Assembly (NCBI GenBank): GCA_026004775.1
Contig: BPJU01000008.1
Location: 1 to 64,000 of the forward strand
DNA: 64,000 nucleotides
Direction of reading: 5' to 3'
Source: Pirellulaceae bacterium
GTDB lineage: Bacteria; Planctomycetota; Planctomycetia; Pirellulales; Pirellulaceae
The position numbers were made by a program, and so were the translations under genes. Below the pieces are notes generated by a model. The model ran no database searches, had not been told where the DNA came from, and saw only the letters and a program-made list of their open reading frames with translations. Positions 8,542 through 17,893 of this stretch are shown in pieces (position 1 is the stretch's first letter; each line of letters opens with the position of its first letter).

Positions 8542-8997
8542 GAAAATTTTCCGGCCTATCCGAAAACGGCCCATGGTCCGCTTATCGTTAGGCTCTCGAG
8601 CCGGTTGTCGGATATGCTCCAAGAGAGTGGGTAGCTCGCCGGCGGGCGATGCTCCGAGGCGAGCGCCACGAGCCGGCTGAGTCCGGAGCGTCGAGCCAGT
8701 CGGATTCGTCGCCGCCCACGAGTTCGGGATAGTGAGCCGCAGGCGCGCTAAGGCGGCTGCGAAAATCTTGTCGAGGTGGCTCATTTTTGAAAGCCGGATC
8801 GTCCGGTGGCGGGCGGGGTCTCGTCTTAGGTGCGGAATTAAGCTCTTTTCGCGGTTTTTTTGGGTCGCGAACGCGCGTCGGCCGATGAAAATGCCAGGCG
8901 GGGCAGGGCAAACGCCCCACCCAGGCCGCGCGAAACGCGGAGTTGCCGTACCACCGTTGGTGTAGATTACGTGTCGATGAAAGCGTGGTAGTGCCGG
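8542..8997. other. Non-coding stretch, nothing recognised
   Basis: GC-rich sequence with several overlapping open frames on both strands, as expected by chance at this composition. No protein family, RNA gene or site was recognised. Confidence 0.45.
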
Positions 8998-9151
8998 GGG
9001 AGGCTGTCACCTTTTTGCCCGCGGGTGCGCGGGAGGCTGTCACCCTTGGGTCGTGTCCTGCCCGGCGAGGCTGTTCCCCTTTATGCGGCCCGCAGGGTGT
9101 TGCTGCTGCCCGGCCAGCCCCCTTGGTTTGCCATCCCCCCTTGGTTTGCCA
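8998..9151. repeat. Short direct repeats
   Basis: GGGAGGCTGTCACC occurs at 8998-9011 and 9031-9044, with a diverged third copy (GGCGAGGCTGTTCCCC) at 9064-9079, giving a period of about 33 bases. CCCCTTGGTTTGCCA then occurs at 9119-9133 and 9137-9151, with a period of 18. No gene is associated. Confidence 0.7.
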
Positions 9152-9240
9152 GCCCCGGGCCTCGCTTTGCTCCAGCTTAACTCCAACTTCGCCAGCTCCC
9201 GGTCCTGACCTCGGTTTCCCCTCTGGACCAATCCTGCATC

Positions 9241-9993
9241 GCTTTGCCGTCCCGCTCGACGCAACCCCGCTTCTCGGTCCGGACCGAATCCCACCCCGCT
9301 CTTCTCGTCCCAATCGACCTGACCTCGCTTTCCTGGTTCCGCGCCGCCTGACTCTCCCACGTCCCTATCCACCGAACTCGCTTTCCCCACCCCGACCGAC
9401 GCCACCTCCCTCGGCTGTGCCGCTCGACGCAACCCCCGCTGCTCGGTCCGGACCGAATCTCACCCCGCTCTTCTCGTCCCAATCGACCTGACCTCACTTT
9501 CCTGGTTCCGCGCCGCCTGACTCTCCCACGTCCCTATCCACCGAACTCGCTTTCCCCACCCCGACCGACGCCACCTCCCTTGGCTGTGCCGATCGACGCA
9601 ACCCCGCTGCTCGGTCCGGACCGAATCCCACCCCGCTCTTCTCGTCCCAATCGACCTGACCTCACTTTCCTGGTTCCGCGCCGCCTGACTCTCCCACGTC
9701 CCTATCCACCGGACTCGCTTTCCCCACCCCGACCGACGCCACCTCCCTTGGCTGTGCCGCTCGACGCAACCCCCGCTGCTCGGTCCGGACCGAATCTCAC
9801 CCCGCTCTTCTCGTCCCAATCGACCTGACCTCGCTTTCCTGGTTCCGCGCCGCCTGACTCTCCCACGTCCCTATCCACCGGACTCGCTTTCCCCACCCCG
9901 ACCGACGCCACCTCCCTTGGCTGTGCCGCTCGACGCAACCCCGCTTCTCGGTCCCGACCGAATCTCACCGCGCTCTTCTCGTCCCAACCTCCG
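9241..9993. repeat. 168-bp tandem repeat array with a 12-bp palindrome per unit
   Basis: CTCGGTCC recurs at 9273, 9442, 9610, 9779 and 9947, a period of 168-169 bases. That gives four nearly identical full units plus partial units at both ends. Each full unit carries the perfect palindrome CGGTCCGGACCG; the last, partial unit has it broken (CGGTCCCGACCG). The plus strand is strongly pyrimidine-rich. A multiple-of-three period leaves long frames open, but the translations are low-complexity Arg/Gly or Pro/Arg and do not look like protein. Confidence 0.85.
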
Positions 9994-10784
9994 TTCTCCC
10001 TTACCGACTCAGGCTTCCCGTCCAGACGCCGGTACGCCCTTCCTGATCTGGACCTGCCGCTGCCCAACCTTGGTCTTCACGTTTTCACCTGGCTTTGCCC
10101 GTACCAAAGTAACTCCCCGATGAGGTTGTCCCTCTTACTGATTACTGAGCGCAACCGCGTTGCCGCCTCCCCGTGGGATCCAGCGTGGTGCTGGCAGGGG
10201 CGGCTGCCCCCATCTTTCCAGAGCACCACAGGCTTCTCGCCGGCTGGTTACTGATCGCAACGAGTTGAGAAGAGCGGCTGCCCAAGTCTTGACAGTCGAA
10301 CTGGCCTACCAAGGGCTTTGCCTCCCAACCAGCACCCCGTGGTTTTCCGTCTTATTAGTTGGCTTACTTGGCTTTGTCGTACTATTGGCTCTGTCCGATG
10401 ATCCAGAAGGCCGTCCCACCTTCCCTGGGCTAGCTATGACTGGAAAGCCGCGTCCGGAACGATCCAACGAGGTTTCCGGTGGGCTAGAGGGCTCTACACT
10501 GTCTATGGCGACCGCCAACAGGCGCTCTCTTCTTTTCCAAGCAACCTGTACTTCGTCCGGCAGCAGCCGCACGCTGAGATGACTCCATCGGGAAGCGTTT
10601 CAGCGTTTCCAGCCTGTGTGCCCGCTCTTGACGAACCGCGCTATATCCGCGCAAGAATTACCGGTTGTTTGTACGGATGGCGCCGGAAAGGAGTTCAGGA
10701 TAGCTTACCGGCGACAGATGAGCCGGCCTCCGGACGACAGGTCTCATCCGGACGGCGGCGATGGGGAGCAGCGGCTGCAGGTAT
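9994..10784. other. Non-coding stretch before the GH130 gene
   Basis: A plus-strand frame (10160-10582) includes a short hydrophobic stretch but matches no family and has no ribosome binding site, so it is left uncalled. No RNA gene or clear promoter was seen. Confidence 0.4.
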
Positions 10785-12242
10785 ATGGAAGTTCGGCGTA
10801 CCGGTTTGATCCTCAAACCCAACAGTGCGCGAGTGTTGGTTCGGCCTTTCGAGTTTCCCGATACCCAAAGGGTTGTTCGCATTCTGGGCCGCTTGATGGA
10901 GTTAACCGAGCTGGAAGTGGCTCAATTGTTGCCGCAAGTGATGGCTGAGTTTCGTGGGCGCCACGTGCGGCTTCAGGAGATCTTTTTTCAGCGGTTCGCG
11001 ACCGTCGAGCCGCATCTGTTGACCGACCGGCCTTTGAGCGAGGCCCGCAAACTGCTGATCGGCGCCTGCTTTACGCAAGAGTACGCCCTGGAATCAGCAG
11101 CTTTGTTCAACCCTTCCATTGTGTGGCATCCGAATCAGGACGGAGTACCCGAAGGAAGCCGACGGTTTATCTTGAGTTTGCGCTGTACGGGCGAGGGCCA
11201 TATCTCTTCGGTCGGATTCCGCAGCGGCATAGTCGACAGTCAGGGGAACATCACCATCGATCGTCCGACCGGCTTCGTCACGCCGCCGCGAGTCATACCG
11301 CACGCCCAGTACGACAAGGCATTGTTTTTCAAGAAACTGGCCGAGCTGGGGCTCGCCGACGGTTTCGTAGAGACGCTCAGCGCCCTGCTGGACGACCACT
11401 TCAGCATGGATGACTTGGAGCGAGCCATCCGTTTTGTCTTGCGTCAAAATCCGGTTCATCGTCCCCGGTGGGAACCCGTTTCCCGCTCGGTGCTCGCCTT
11501 GGCCAAAGCCAACTATCAGATCCAATGTGATCCAGACTCGGACCTTTCCGAACGCGTGATCTTTCCCTATGCGCCGACCGAAAAGAACGGGATCGAAGAC
11601 GTCCGGCTGGTTCAATTCACGGAAGACGACGGCTCGATCCGCTACTACGGCACCTATACAGCCTTCGACGGGGATGTGGTATTTCCTCAGATATTCGAAA
11701 CCACTGACTTCGTGCACTTCAAGGTAGACACGCTCAACGGCCCGGAGGTCCGCAACAAGGGTTTTGCGCTTTTTCCCCGCAAGATCAACGGCTTGTATGC
11801 GATGTTGTCACGCCAGGACGGCGAAAACATCTATTTGATGTATTCGGAGATGCTCCATTTCTGGTACACCAAGCAGCTTCTGATGAGGCCGATGTTTCCG
11901 TGGGAGGTGGTGCAGATCGGCAATTGCGGATCGCCGATTGAGACCGAAGCCGGATGGTTGGTCCTGACCCATGGAGTAGGCCCCATGCGCAAGTATGCCA
12001 TTGGAGCGGCTCTGTTGGACCGTGACGATCCGTCGCGAGTTCTGGCACGTCTGCCGGAGCCGTTGCTCAGTCCCAATGCCAATGAGCGCGAGGGTTACGT
12101 GCCCAACGTTGTCTATACTTGCGGTGCGGTGGTGCACGAAGGGTTACTGGTGATTCCGTACGCCATGGCCGATTACGCCACCACGTTTGCCGTGATACCG
12201 CTCGACGATGTCTTGCGGGCCATGGTACCGGTGTCAAAATGA
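10785..12242 (+). CDS. GH130 family beta-mannoside phosphorylase-like protein
   Basis: A 485-residue protein resembling glycoside hydrolase family 130, which reversibly phosphorolyses beta-1,4- or beta-1,2-mannosides to mannose 1-phosphate in the cytoplasm. Diagnostic stretches are ALFNPSIVWHPNQDG near residue 80, NGIEDVRLVQF (the acidic catalytic region), GPEVRNKGFALFPRKINGLYAM, GNCGSPIETEAGWLVLTHGV, and ERGYVPNVVYTCG-like sequence near the C-terminus. There is no signal peptide. Family members run from about 300 to 500 residues, so this is a long-type member with an N-terminal extension of about 80 residues. I chose the ATG at 10785; a GTG/ATG 24 bases upstream is also possible because neither has a strong ribosome binding site. 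Substrate linkage cannot be decided by eye. Confidence 0.85.
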   Translation: MEVRRTGLILKPNSARVLVRPFEFPDTQRVVRILGRLMELTELEVAQLLPQVMAEFRGRHVRLQEIFFQRFATVEPHLLTDRPLSEARKLLIGACFTQEYALESAALFNPSIVWHPNQDGVPEGSRRFILSLRCTGEGHISSVGFRSGIVDSQGNITIDRPTGFVTPPRVIPHAQYDKALFFKKLAELGLADGFVETLSALLDDHFSMDDLERAIRFVLRQNPVHRPRWEPVSRSVLALAKANYQIQCDPDSDLSERVIFPYAPTEKNGIEDVRLVQFTEDDGSIRYYGTYTAFDGDVVFPQIFETTDFVHFKVDTLNGPEVRNKGFALFPRKINGLYAMLSRQDGENIYLMYSEMLHFWYTKQLLMRPMFPWEVVQIGNCGSPIETEAGWLVLTHGVGPMRKYAIGAALLDRDDPSRVLARLPEPLLSPNANEREGYVPNVVYTCGAVVHEGLLVIPYAMADYATTFAVIPLDDVLRAMVPVSK

Positions 12243-12348
12243 AAATTGCTTCCGCGCTCTGCGGACATCGGCTGGGGTTGCATGTGCAGCGAGTAATTCT
12301 CGATTTTTTCGAGCACATCGCCTTCGACGTGGAAAGGGAGACGCTGCC

Positions 12349-13431
12349 ATGAAGAAACACCTGATGATAGTGGTCGTCGCGTGCTTGTGTGGTGCGATCA
12401 GCAGGTTTCCAGAGGGGCTCTCTTGGGTCGCCGTCGCTGGGGCACAGGAAGGCCACCAGCAAAAGGCCTCGCCGCCAAGTGAAGAAGAGCGCATGGAGCG
12501 CAAGCGGCGCGAAGAACAACAGAAAGCCGCCATCGCCGGGCTGGAGGCTTTAGGCGGGCGGGTAGAAATCGACTATGCCGAGCGGAATATCCATCCGGCC
12601 CCGGTCGTCAAAGCGTGGGTCAACCGCGCGACAGCCGGCGATACCGTGTGGCAATTCTTGATCCAGTTTCCGTACCTGAAAGAGTTGGACTTGAGTTTTT
12701 CAGCCATCACCGACGAGGGATTGCGACAGGTGGTTCAACTGCCCAGCCTCGAGCGTCTGGTGCTCTATCGCACGCGCATCACCGACGCATCGCTGGGTCA
12801 GCTCAAACAGCTCGAAAAGCTCCGCCACTTGGCGCTCCGCCATACGGCGATTACGGACCAAGGCGTCGCCAATCTGGCCGAGCACCCGTCTTTGGAAAGC
12901 CTGGACCTATCCGCCACGCAGGTGACCGACAGTCTGGCACCGATTCTATCGTCGTTGCATTCGCTGCGGCATTTGGATGTCAGCCAAACCTCGATCACCG
13001 ATACGTTTTTGCAACAGTTGGCAGGAGAGCTTCCGCTGGAGTCGCTGCACTTGAGTCACACGCGGATCGGCGACGCCGGAGTAGCTCATCTGCAAAAATG
13101 GCCGCAGCTGAAAGAATTGGACCTGGCCGGTACCGCCGTAACGGATGAAGGGCTGGCCGCCCTTGCCGGCTGCTCGCAGTTGGAGCGTCTGGATCTGCGG
13201 CGTACCGGAATCACGGACGCTGGGTTAGGCCACGTTGCCAAACTGGCTTCGCTGGTAGAGCTGTCTCTATCGGGCACGGCAGTTACGGACGCAGGATTGC
13301 CCCAACTTAGCCAGCTTCAACAGCTTCGGCGGCTGGAACTGGTGGGTACCAAAGTGTCGGATCAACAAGTTCAGGAACTGCGTGCCAACTTGACCAGAGC
13401 GTACATTCTGACGCACTGGCCGCGCCAATAG
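12349..13431 (+). CDS. Secreted leucine-rich repeat protein
   Basis: A 360-residue protein starting at the ATG after AAAGGGAG; the frame is open further upstream but without a ribosome binding site. The N-terminus has Lys-Lys followed by a hydrophobic stretch (LMIVVVACLCGAI) and AGAQ, a plausible signal peptide. A charged segment rich in Glu and Arg (about residues 40-65) may be a short coiled coil. From about residue 100 to the end there are ten or so leucine-rich repeats of about 24 residues with the pattern L-x-x-L-x-L-x-x-T-x-I-T-D-x-G-L, the subtype common in planctomycetes. Such proteins form curved binding surfaces; the partner is unknown. The gap of 106 bases after the GH130 gene suggests possible co-transcription. 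Confidence 0.85.
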   Translation: MKKHLMIVVVACLCGAISRFPEGLSWVAVAGAQEGHQQKASPPSEEERMERKRREEQQKAAIAGLEALGGRVEIDYAERNIHPAPVVKAWVNRATAGDTVWQFLIQFPYLKELDLSFSAITDEGLRQVVQLPSLERLVLYRTRITDASLGQLKQLEKLRHLALRHTAITDQGVANLAEHPSLESLDLSATQVTDSLAPILSSLHSLRHLDVSQTSITDTFLQQLAGELPLESLHLSHTRIGDAGVAHLQKWPQLKELDLAGTAVTDEGLAALAGCSQLERLDLRRTGITDAGLGHVAKLASLVELSLSGTAVTDAGLPQLSQLQQLRRLELVGTKVSDQQVQELRANLTRAYILTHWPRQ

Positions 13432-13544
13432 GGGCCGCCCAGGCCTCTGCACGTGTCGGCTCGGAAAGCCGTAGCCGCGCATAAATACCGGTTGGAACAC
13501 GATGCGGTTTGGACGTTCCTAGCCGCTAGCCAGCCCGGTCAAAC

Positions 13545-13577
13545 AAAAAGCCCACCGGATGAGAGCAACCGGTGGGC
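13545..13577 (-). terminator. Rho-independent terminator of groEL
   Basis: On the minus strand, GCCCACCGG and CCGGTGGGC form a 9-bp stem with a 10-base loop, followed by TTTTTG. It lies about 50 bases after the groEL stop. Confidence 0.85.
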
Positions 13578-13628
13578 ATTGCTTTTAGGAATACCGCCCG
13601 CGGGCGCAACAACCCTGTCGCTGCTCGG

Positions 13629-15248
13629 TCAGTACAAGTCGTAATCGCCGCCGGCCCCTTTCTTGCCGGTCTCTTCTTTGGGCTTTTCGGCAATCAGAGC
13701 ATCGCTCGTCAGCAACAACGAAGCAACGCTGGCCGCATTTTCCAGTGCCGTGCGGACCACTTTCACCGGGTCGATCACGCCAGCCTCGACCAGATCCTCG
13801 TACTTGCCGGTCAGCGCGTTGAAGCCCATATTGCCTTTCATTTCCGCGACTTTCTCGCAGACCAAGCTTCCGTCCTGGCCCGCGTTCTCAGCAATCCAGG
13901 TCAACGGGGCACGGCAAGCCCTCAGGACGATCTCATAGCCGGTGAGCTGGCTCTGGTTGAGGTCTTGAGGCTTGCAGGCTGCCGCCGCGCGGATCAAAGC
14001 CACACCGCCGCCGGGAACGATCCCTTCTTCGACAGCGGCACGCGTGGCATTCAGCGCGTCCTCAAACCGCAGCTTGCGATCCTTCACCTCCGCTTCGGTG
14101 GCTCCGCCGACACTGATCTTGGCCACACCACCGGACAGCTTCGCTCGCCGCTCCTGAAGCTTCTCGCGATCGTAGTCACTGGTCGATTTTTCCAGTTCCT
14201 GTTCGATCTGCGCAATGCGAGCCTTGATCGCCTCGGACTTGCCCGCACCTTCAATGATGGTCGTCGCCTCTTTTTCGACCACCACCCGTTTGGCACGCCC
14301 CAGATGGTGCAACTCGATATTCTCGAGCTTGATCCCGAGACTTTCGAAAATCGCCGTCCCACCTGTGAGGATCGCCATGTCTTCCATCATGGCCTTGCGC
14401 CGGTCGCCAAAACCCGGAGCCTTCACCGCACAGGAAGTGAAGGTACCGCGCAGCCGATTCACCACCAGAGTGGCCAACGCGTCCCCCTCCACATCCTCAG
14501 CAATAATCAACAACGGCTTGCCGGTCTTGGCCACTTTCTCCAACAGCGGCACCAATTCGCGGACGTTGGAGATCTTTTTCTCATGGACCAGAATATAGGG
14601 CTCTTCCAGCTCGCACGTCATCGACTCCGGGTTGGTGACGAAGTAGGGGGACAAGTAGCCCTTGTCAAACTGCATCCCTTCGACCCATTCGACGGTCGTC
14701 TCCAGGCTCTTGCCCTCTTCAATCGTCACCACGCCGTCCTTGCCGACCCGCTCCATGGCGTCGGCGATTTTCTTTCCGATTTCCGGATCGTTGTTGCCGG
14801 CTATCGTGGCCACCTCCTCCATCTCCTTGCGGCCTTTGACAGGGATGGCCAACGATTTGAGCTGAGCAACGACGTCGTCGACCGCCTTATCGATCCCTTG
14901 TTTCAAGTAGAGAGGGTTGACTCCAGACACAACGGCCCGCAGCCCCTCCTGGAAAATGGCGTCAGCCAGAACGGTGGCCGTGGTAGTACCGTCGCCGGCC
15001 ACGTCGTTCGTTTTGGAAGCCACCTCTCGTACCAGCCGTGCCCCCATGTTTTCGTACGGATCTTCCAGCTCGATCTCTTTGGCCACCGTAACCCCGTCAC
15101 GAGTCACCATCGGTGGCCCGAACGACTTGGCCAGAAGCACGTTGTGCCCACACGGCCCCAAAGTCGAACGAACCGTCTTGGCCAGTTTCGCTACGCCGCG
15201 ACGGATCGCCTCACGCGCTTCCTGATCGAACGCCAGTATTTTCGGCAT
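13629..15248 (-). CDS. groEL: 60 kDa chaperonin GroEL
   Basis: A 539-residue group I chaperonin, the usual length. It forms the double-ring ATP-driven folding chamber with GroES. ATP-binding motifs are visible: residues 49-56 (TRDGVTVA) and GDGTTT at 85-90, and the C-terminal [10 protein letters not shown] stretch is present. Two points differ from canonical GroEL: the early nucleotide-loop region reads [16 protein letters not shown] where most have GPKGRNVVL, and the tail is [12 protein letters not shown] with no Gly-Gly-Met repeats. Planctomycetes often encode several divergent groEL copies, so this may be a paralogue. It lies 62 bases after groES in the same operon, starts with ATG after AGGAAA and ends at a clear terminator. 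Confidence 0.97.
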   Translation of the reverse strand: MPKILAFDQEAREAIRRGVAKLAKTVRSTLGPCGHNVLLAKSFGPPMVTRDGVTVAKEIELEDPYENMGARLVREVASKTNDVAGDGTTTATVLADAIFQEGLRAVVSGVNPLYLKQGIDKAVDDVVAQLKSLAIPVKGRKEMEEVATIAGNNDPEIGKKIADAMERVGKDGVVTIEEGKSLETTVEWVEGMQFDKGYLSPYFVTNPESMTCELEEPYILVHEKKISNVRELVPLLEKVAKTGKPLLIIAEDVEGDALATLVVNRLRGTFTSCAVKAPGFGDRRKAMMEDMAILTGGTAIFESLGIKLENIELHHLGRAKRVVVEKEATTIIEGAGKSEAIKARIAQIEQELEKSTSDYDREKLQERRAKLSGGVAKISVGGATEAEVKDRKLRFEDALNATRAAVEEGIVPGGGVALIRAAAACKPQDLNQSQLTGYEIVLRACRAPLTWIAENAGQDGSLVCEKVAEMKGNMGFNALTGKYEDLVEAGVIDPVKVVRTALENAASVASLLLTSDALIAEKPKEETGKKGAGGDYDLY

Positions 15249-15310
15249 ATTCGGCTTTTCCTCACGAAAACGACCTGCTCACCCACCACGTGCTCCCGAT
15301 CACGCTTGGG

Positions 15311-15646
15311 TCAATCCTCCACAACCGCCAAAATGTCCTCTTCGCGGACCAACACGTATTCGTCCTCACCCACCTTGAACTCATCACCCGCATACTTCGA
15401 AAACAGCACGTGGTCACCCACCTTGACCTGGAGCGGCACCCGTTCGCCGTTCTTGAGCAGTTTGCCCGGTCCGACCGCCAGCACCCGCCCCCGATTCAGT
15501 TTTTCCTTGGCCGTGTCGGGCAGCACAATACCGCCGGCCGTCCTCTCCTCCGTGTCGTCCCGCTCGATCACGACCCGATCTCCCAGCGGCTCCAAACGCA
15601 ACTTTGTCTGCTTCGATTTGCCTTTTTCCGCTACTTGCGTCGCCAT
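15311..15646 (-). CDS. groES: 10 kDa co-chaperonin GroES
   Basis: A 111-residue co-chaperonin that caps the GroEL chamber. The core begins [16 protein letters not shown], followed by the mobile-loop region [16 protein letters not shown], then [22 protein letters not shown] and the C-terminal [12 protein letters not shown]. The N-terminus is about 15 residues longer than usual ([15 protein letters not shown]). The open frame continues upstream, but the ATG at 15646 is chosen because AGGAGGT lies just before it and the family begins there. It is the first gene of the groES-groEL operon. Confidence 0.96.
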   Translation of the reverse strand: MATQVAEKGKSKQTKLRLEPLGDRVVIERDDTEERTAGGIVLPDTAKEKLNRGRVLAVGPGKLLKNGERVPLQVKVGDHVLFSKYAGDEFKVGEDEYVLVREEDILAVVED

Positions 15647-16115
15647 AGTCTGCAACCTCCTGCTCGAAAATCGACCCCATGCTCCACCGCAATACCAGCC
15701 AGCCGCATTGCGGTATCTGTTACTTGAAAACTGCCAATAACGCCCGCGGCGGACCGCCCCGTGTTGGCCTGACGGACCAACGCGAACGCGCCAATTTGGC
15801 AGCCCTAGCCCGAGCACCGAAATCGTGTCGCAAACCTTATGCCAATCAAAGGGAAGTTCCCGTCCATCCCGATGCCGGACCTGGGCAGCCCCCCCAACGA
15901 AAGATCCCATCAGCAGCCCCGTTCCGAATTGACGCCCCCGCGAGTGGCATAACATTTGCACTCGATGCGGTAACGGTTCTCAGTCGATGAACCCCAGAAC
16001 GCCTGGAAAAACGTGTCGGGGTGCGTGGCGTGCCGAGGCAGAGTGAACTTTCTGCCCCGCACGCCAGTAGCTAATAATAGGAAACAGTTCGGTAAAGCAG
16101 GAAAGGGTGAGGACT
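15647..16115. other. Divergent intergenic region between groES and htrA
   Basis: 469 bases with no supported gene. No CIRCE element (TTAGCACTC-N9-GAGTGCTAA), the usual HrcA operator before groESL, was found by eye. No consensus promoter pair stood out on either strand. It contains one small inverted repeat, listed separately. Confidence 0.5.
15686..15714. promoter_or_regulatory. Inverted repeat upstream of groES
   Basis: ACCGCAAT and ATTGCGGT form a perfect 8-bp inverted repeat with a 13-base centre, 40 bases upstream of the groES ATG. It could be an operator or a leader hairpin; its length also makes chance possible. Confidence 0.3.
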
Positions 16116-17621
16116 ATGATCGGACGAAAGGGTCGCCTCGGAGTGTTGTTTTTGGGCGTGGTATTGGTGTCAGGAGTGCTCGTCGTCTGGCATTGGCCCA
16201 CACTGGTGGCACAAGTTACGTATGCCATCGAGCGCGGGCAAGCGCAGCTAGCCCAGGAACGGCTCGAAACCGCGGCCGACTTGTCGGAAGCCTTCCGCCA
16301 GGTAGCGAAGGCGTTGCGGCCATCGGTCGTAAGCATTACCTCGGTGCAGCGAGTGCGTCCGCGCAGTCGTGGCCAGGAATTCGGTCCAAATGTGCCTCCG
16401 GAACTGCGGCGATTCTTCGGCGACGACGAGTTCTTCGATCGCTTTTTCCAGTTCCCGGTACCCCCAGAAGGGTTTACCCAACAAGGTCTAGGTAGCGGTC
16501 TGATAGTCAGCCGCGACGGCTATGTGCTGACCAATTACCACGTCGTCGACGGGGCGGACGAAGTGACCGTACACCTGTCCGACGGGCGGCAGTTCCGCGC
16601 CAAGATCGTCGGTACCGATCGTCCCACGGACCTTGCGGTACTGAAGGTCGATGCATCCGACCTGCATCCGGCTCGCCTGGGAGACAGTTCGCAAATCCAA
16701 GTCGGCGATTGGGTGTTGGCGATCGGAAGCCCGTTTGGGCTGGAACAGACGGTGACCGCCGGCATTGTCAGCGCCGTGGGGCGTGCTCGATTGGGCATCA
16801 CCGACTACGACGATTTCATCCAGACCGATGCGGCGATCAACCCGGGCAACAGTGGCGGACCGCTGGTAAACCTGAAAGGGGAAGTAGTGGGCATCAATAC
16901 AGCCATCGCCACCCGCACGGGGGGCTATCAGGGAATCGGTTTTGCCATCCCCAGCAATATCGCCCGTTTTGTCTTCGACAGCATCGTCAACAAAGGCGGT
17001 GTGAACCGCGGCTATCTCGGCTTGAGGATTCAAGATCTCACACCGGAATTGGCCGATTCGTTCGGTTACCAGTCGACCGACGGAGTGCTGGTCGGAGATG
17101 TTATCCCGGATGGTCCAGCCGCCAAGGCAGGCCTGCAATCCGGTGACATCATCGTTTCCTACAACGGCAAGAAGATGAAGTCGGCTGCCGAGTTGCGTCT
17201 GGCCGTGGCAGCAACGCAACCGGGTTCTCGGGTAACGCTCGAGGTATTCCGTGACGGCAAGACGCGCAAGTTCGAAGTCGAAATCGGCAAGCTGGACGAA
17301 AACCAGTTGGCTTCCGCTACCGAGCGCGGTGTCAGTTCGGAATTGGGAATTACCGTGGCCAATATCACCGAGGAACTGGCGGCTCGTTACGACCTGCCCA
17401 GCAATCAAACGGGCGTGGTTGTTACGGAAGTCGATCCGGCCGGCATGGCAGCCCGCGTGGGGTTGCGTCCCGGCGACGTGATCCTCCAGGTGGGCAACCG
17501 CCAAATCCGGAACATCCGGGATTACGAGGACGCCATGAAATCGGCCAACCTCAAAGACGGTATCCGCCTTCAGGTGATGCGGGACGGCGGCCGGCAATAT
17601 ATCTTCCTGCGAGCCAACTGA
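16116..17621 (+). CDS. HtrA/DegP-family serine protease with two PDZ domains
   Basis: A 501-residue periplasmic or membrane-anchored protease that degrades misfolded envelope proteins. The N-terminal hydrophobic stretch LGVLFLGVVLVSGVLVVW is an anchor or signal. The trypsin-like domain carries the catalytic triad: His142 (TNYHVVDG), Asp172 (TDLAVLKVD) and Ser246 (NPGNSGGPL). PDZ domain 1 lies at about 290-385 (RGYLGLRIQDL, GPAAKAGLQSGDIIVS) and PDZ domain 2 at about 400-495 (GVVVTEVDPAGMAARVGLRPGD). Length and order match DegP/MucD proteins. I chose ATG 16116, preceded by GGTGAGG, over an in-frame GTG nine bases upstream. It is divergent from groESL, so both sides of this region serve protein quality control. 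Confidence 0.94.
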   Translation: MIGRKGRLGVLFLGVVLVSGVLVVWHWPTLVAQVTYAIERGQAQLAQERLETAADLSEAFRQVAKALRPSVVSITSVQRVRPRSRGQEFGPNVPPELRRFFGDDEFFDRFFQFPVPPEGFTQQGLGSGLIVSRDGYVLTNYHVVDGADEVTVHLSDGRQFRAKIVGTDRPTDLAVLKVDASDLHPARLGDSSQIQVGDWVLAIGSPFGLEQTVTAGIVSAVGRARLGITDYDDFIQTDAAINPGNSGGPLVNLKGEVVGINTAIATRTGGYQGIGFAIPSNIARFVFDSIVNKGGVNRGYLGLRIQDLTPELADSFGYQSTDGVLVGDVIPDGPAAKAGLQSGDIIVSYNGKKMKSAAELRLAVAATQPGSRVTLEVFRDGKTRKFEVEIGKLDENQLASATERGVSSELGITVANITEELAARYDLPSNQTGVVVTEVDPAGMAARVGLRPGDVILQVGNRQIRNIRDYEDAMKSANLKDGIRLQVMRDGGRQYIFLRAN

Positions 17622-17653
17622 GGATCGCGCCGGTCGATTCAATCGTGCTGACC

Positions 17654-17680
17654 GAGCCCCCAGCCGGGGGCTCTTTTCTT
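17654..17680 (+). terminator. Rho-independent terminator of htrA
   Basis: GAGCCCCC, loop AGCC, GGGGGCTC, then TTTTCTT: a perfect 8-bp GC-rich stem with a U-run, 32 bases after the htrA stop. Confidence 0.9.
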
Positions 17681-17893
17681 GCGCCCCCCGCAGTGACACG
17701 AACTGTGATAATCTGCGGAATCCCTGACGACCCGGCACCTGCGCAAAGAAAGAGCCGGTGTTGAGGTACCTGGATATCGCAACCCCGATTTCGACTGGTT
17801 CCCGCCTTGCCTGTGGGGTAAGCTATCTGGAACACTGGTTTATCAATCTTCCGGTAGTGTGCCAGAAAAGAGGTTGCAGCCGTCGGGTCATCA

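Noticed and set aside
8588-10123. Several open frames on both strands across the 168-bp repeat array
   Set aside because: The repeat period is a multiple of three, which keeps frames open; translations are low-complexity Arg/Gly or Pro/Arg.
10160-10582. 140-residue plus-strand frame with one hydrophobic stretch
   Set aside because: No ribosome binding site, no recognisable family, and it lies in a repeat-rich gene-free stretch.
13572-15740. 722-residue plus-strand frame opposite groEL
   Set aside because: Antisense shadow of groEL and groES; the composition does not look like a protein and groEL is certain.
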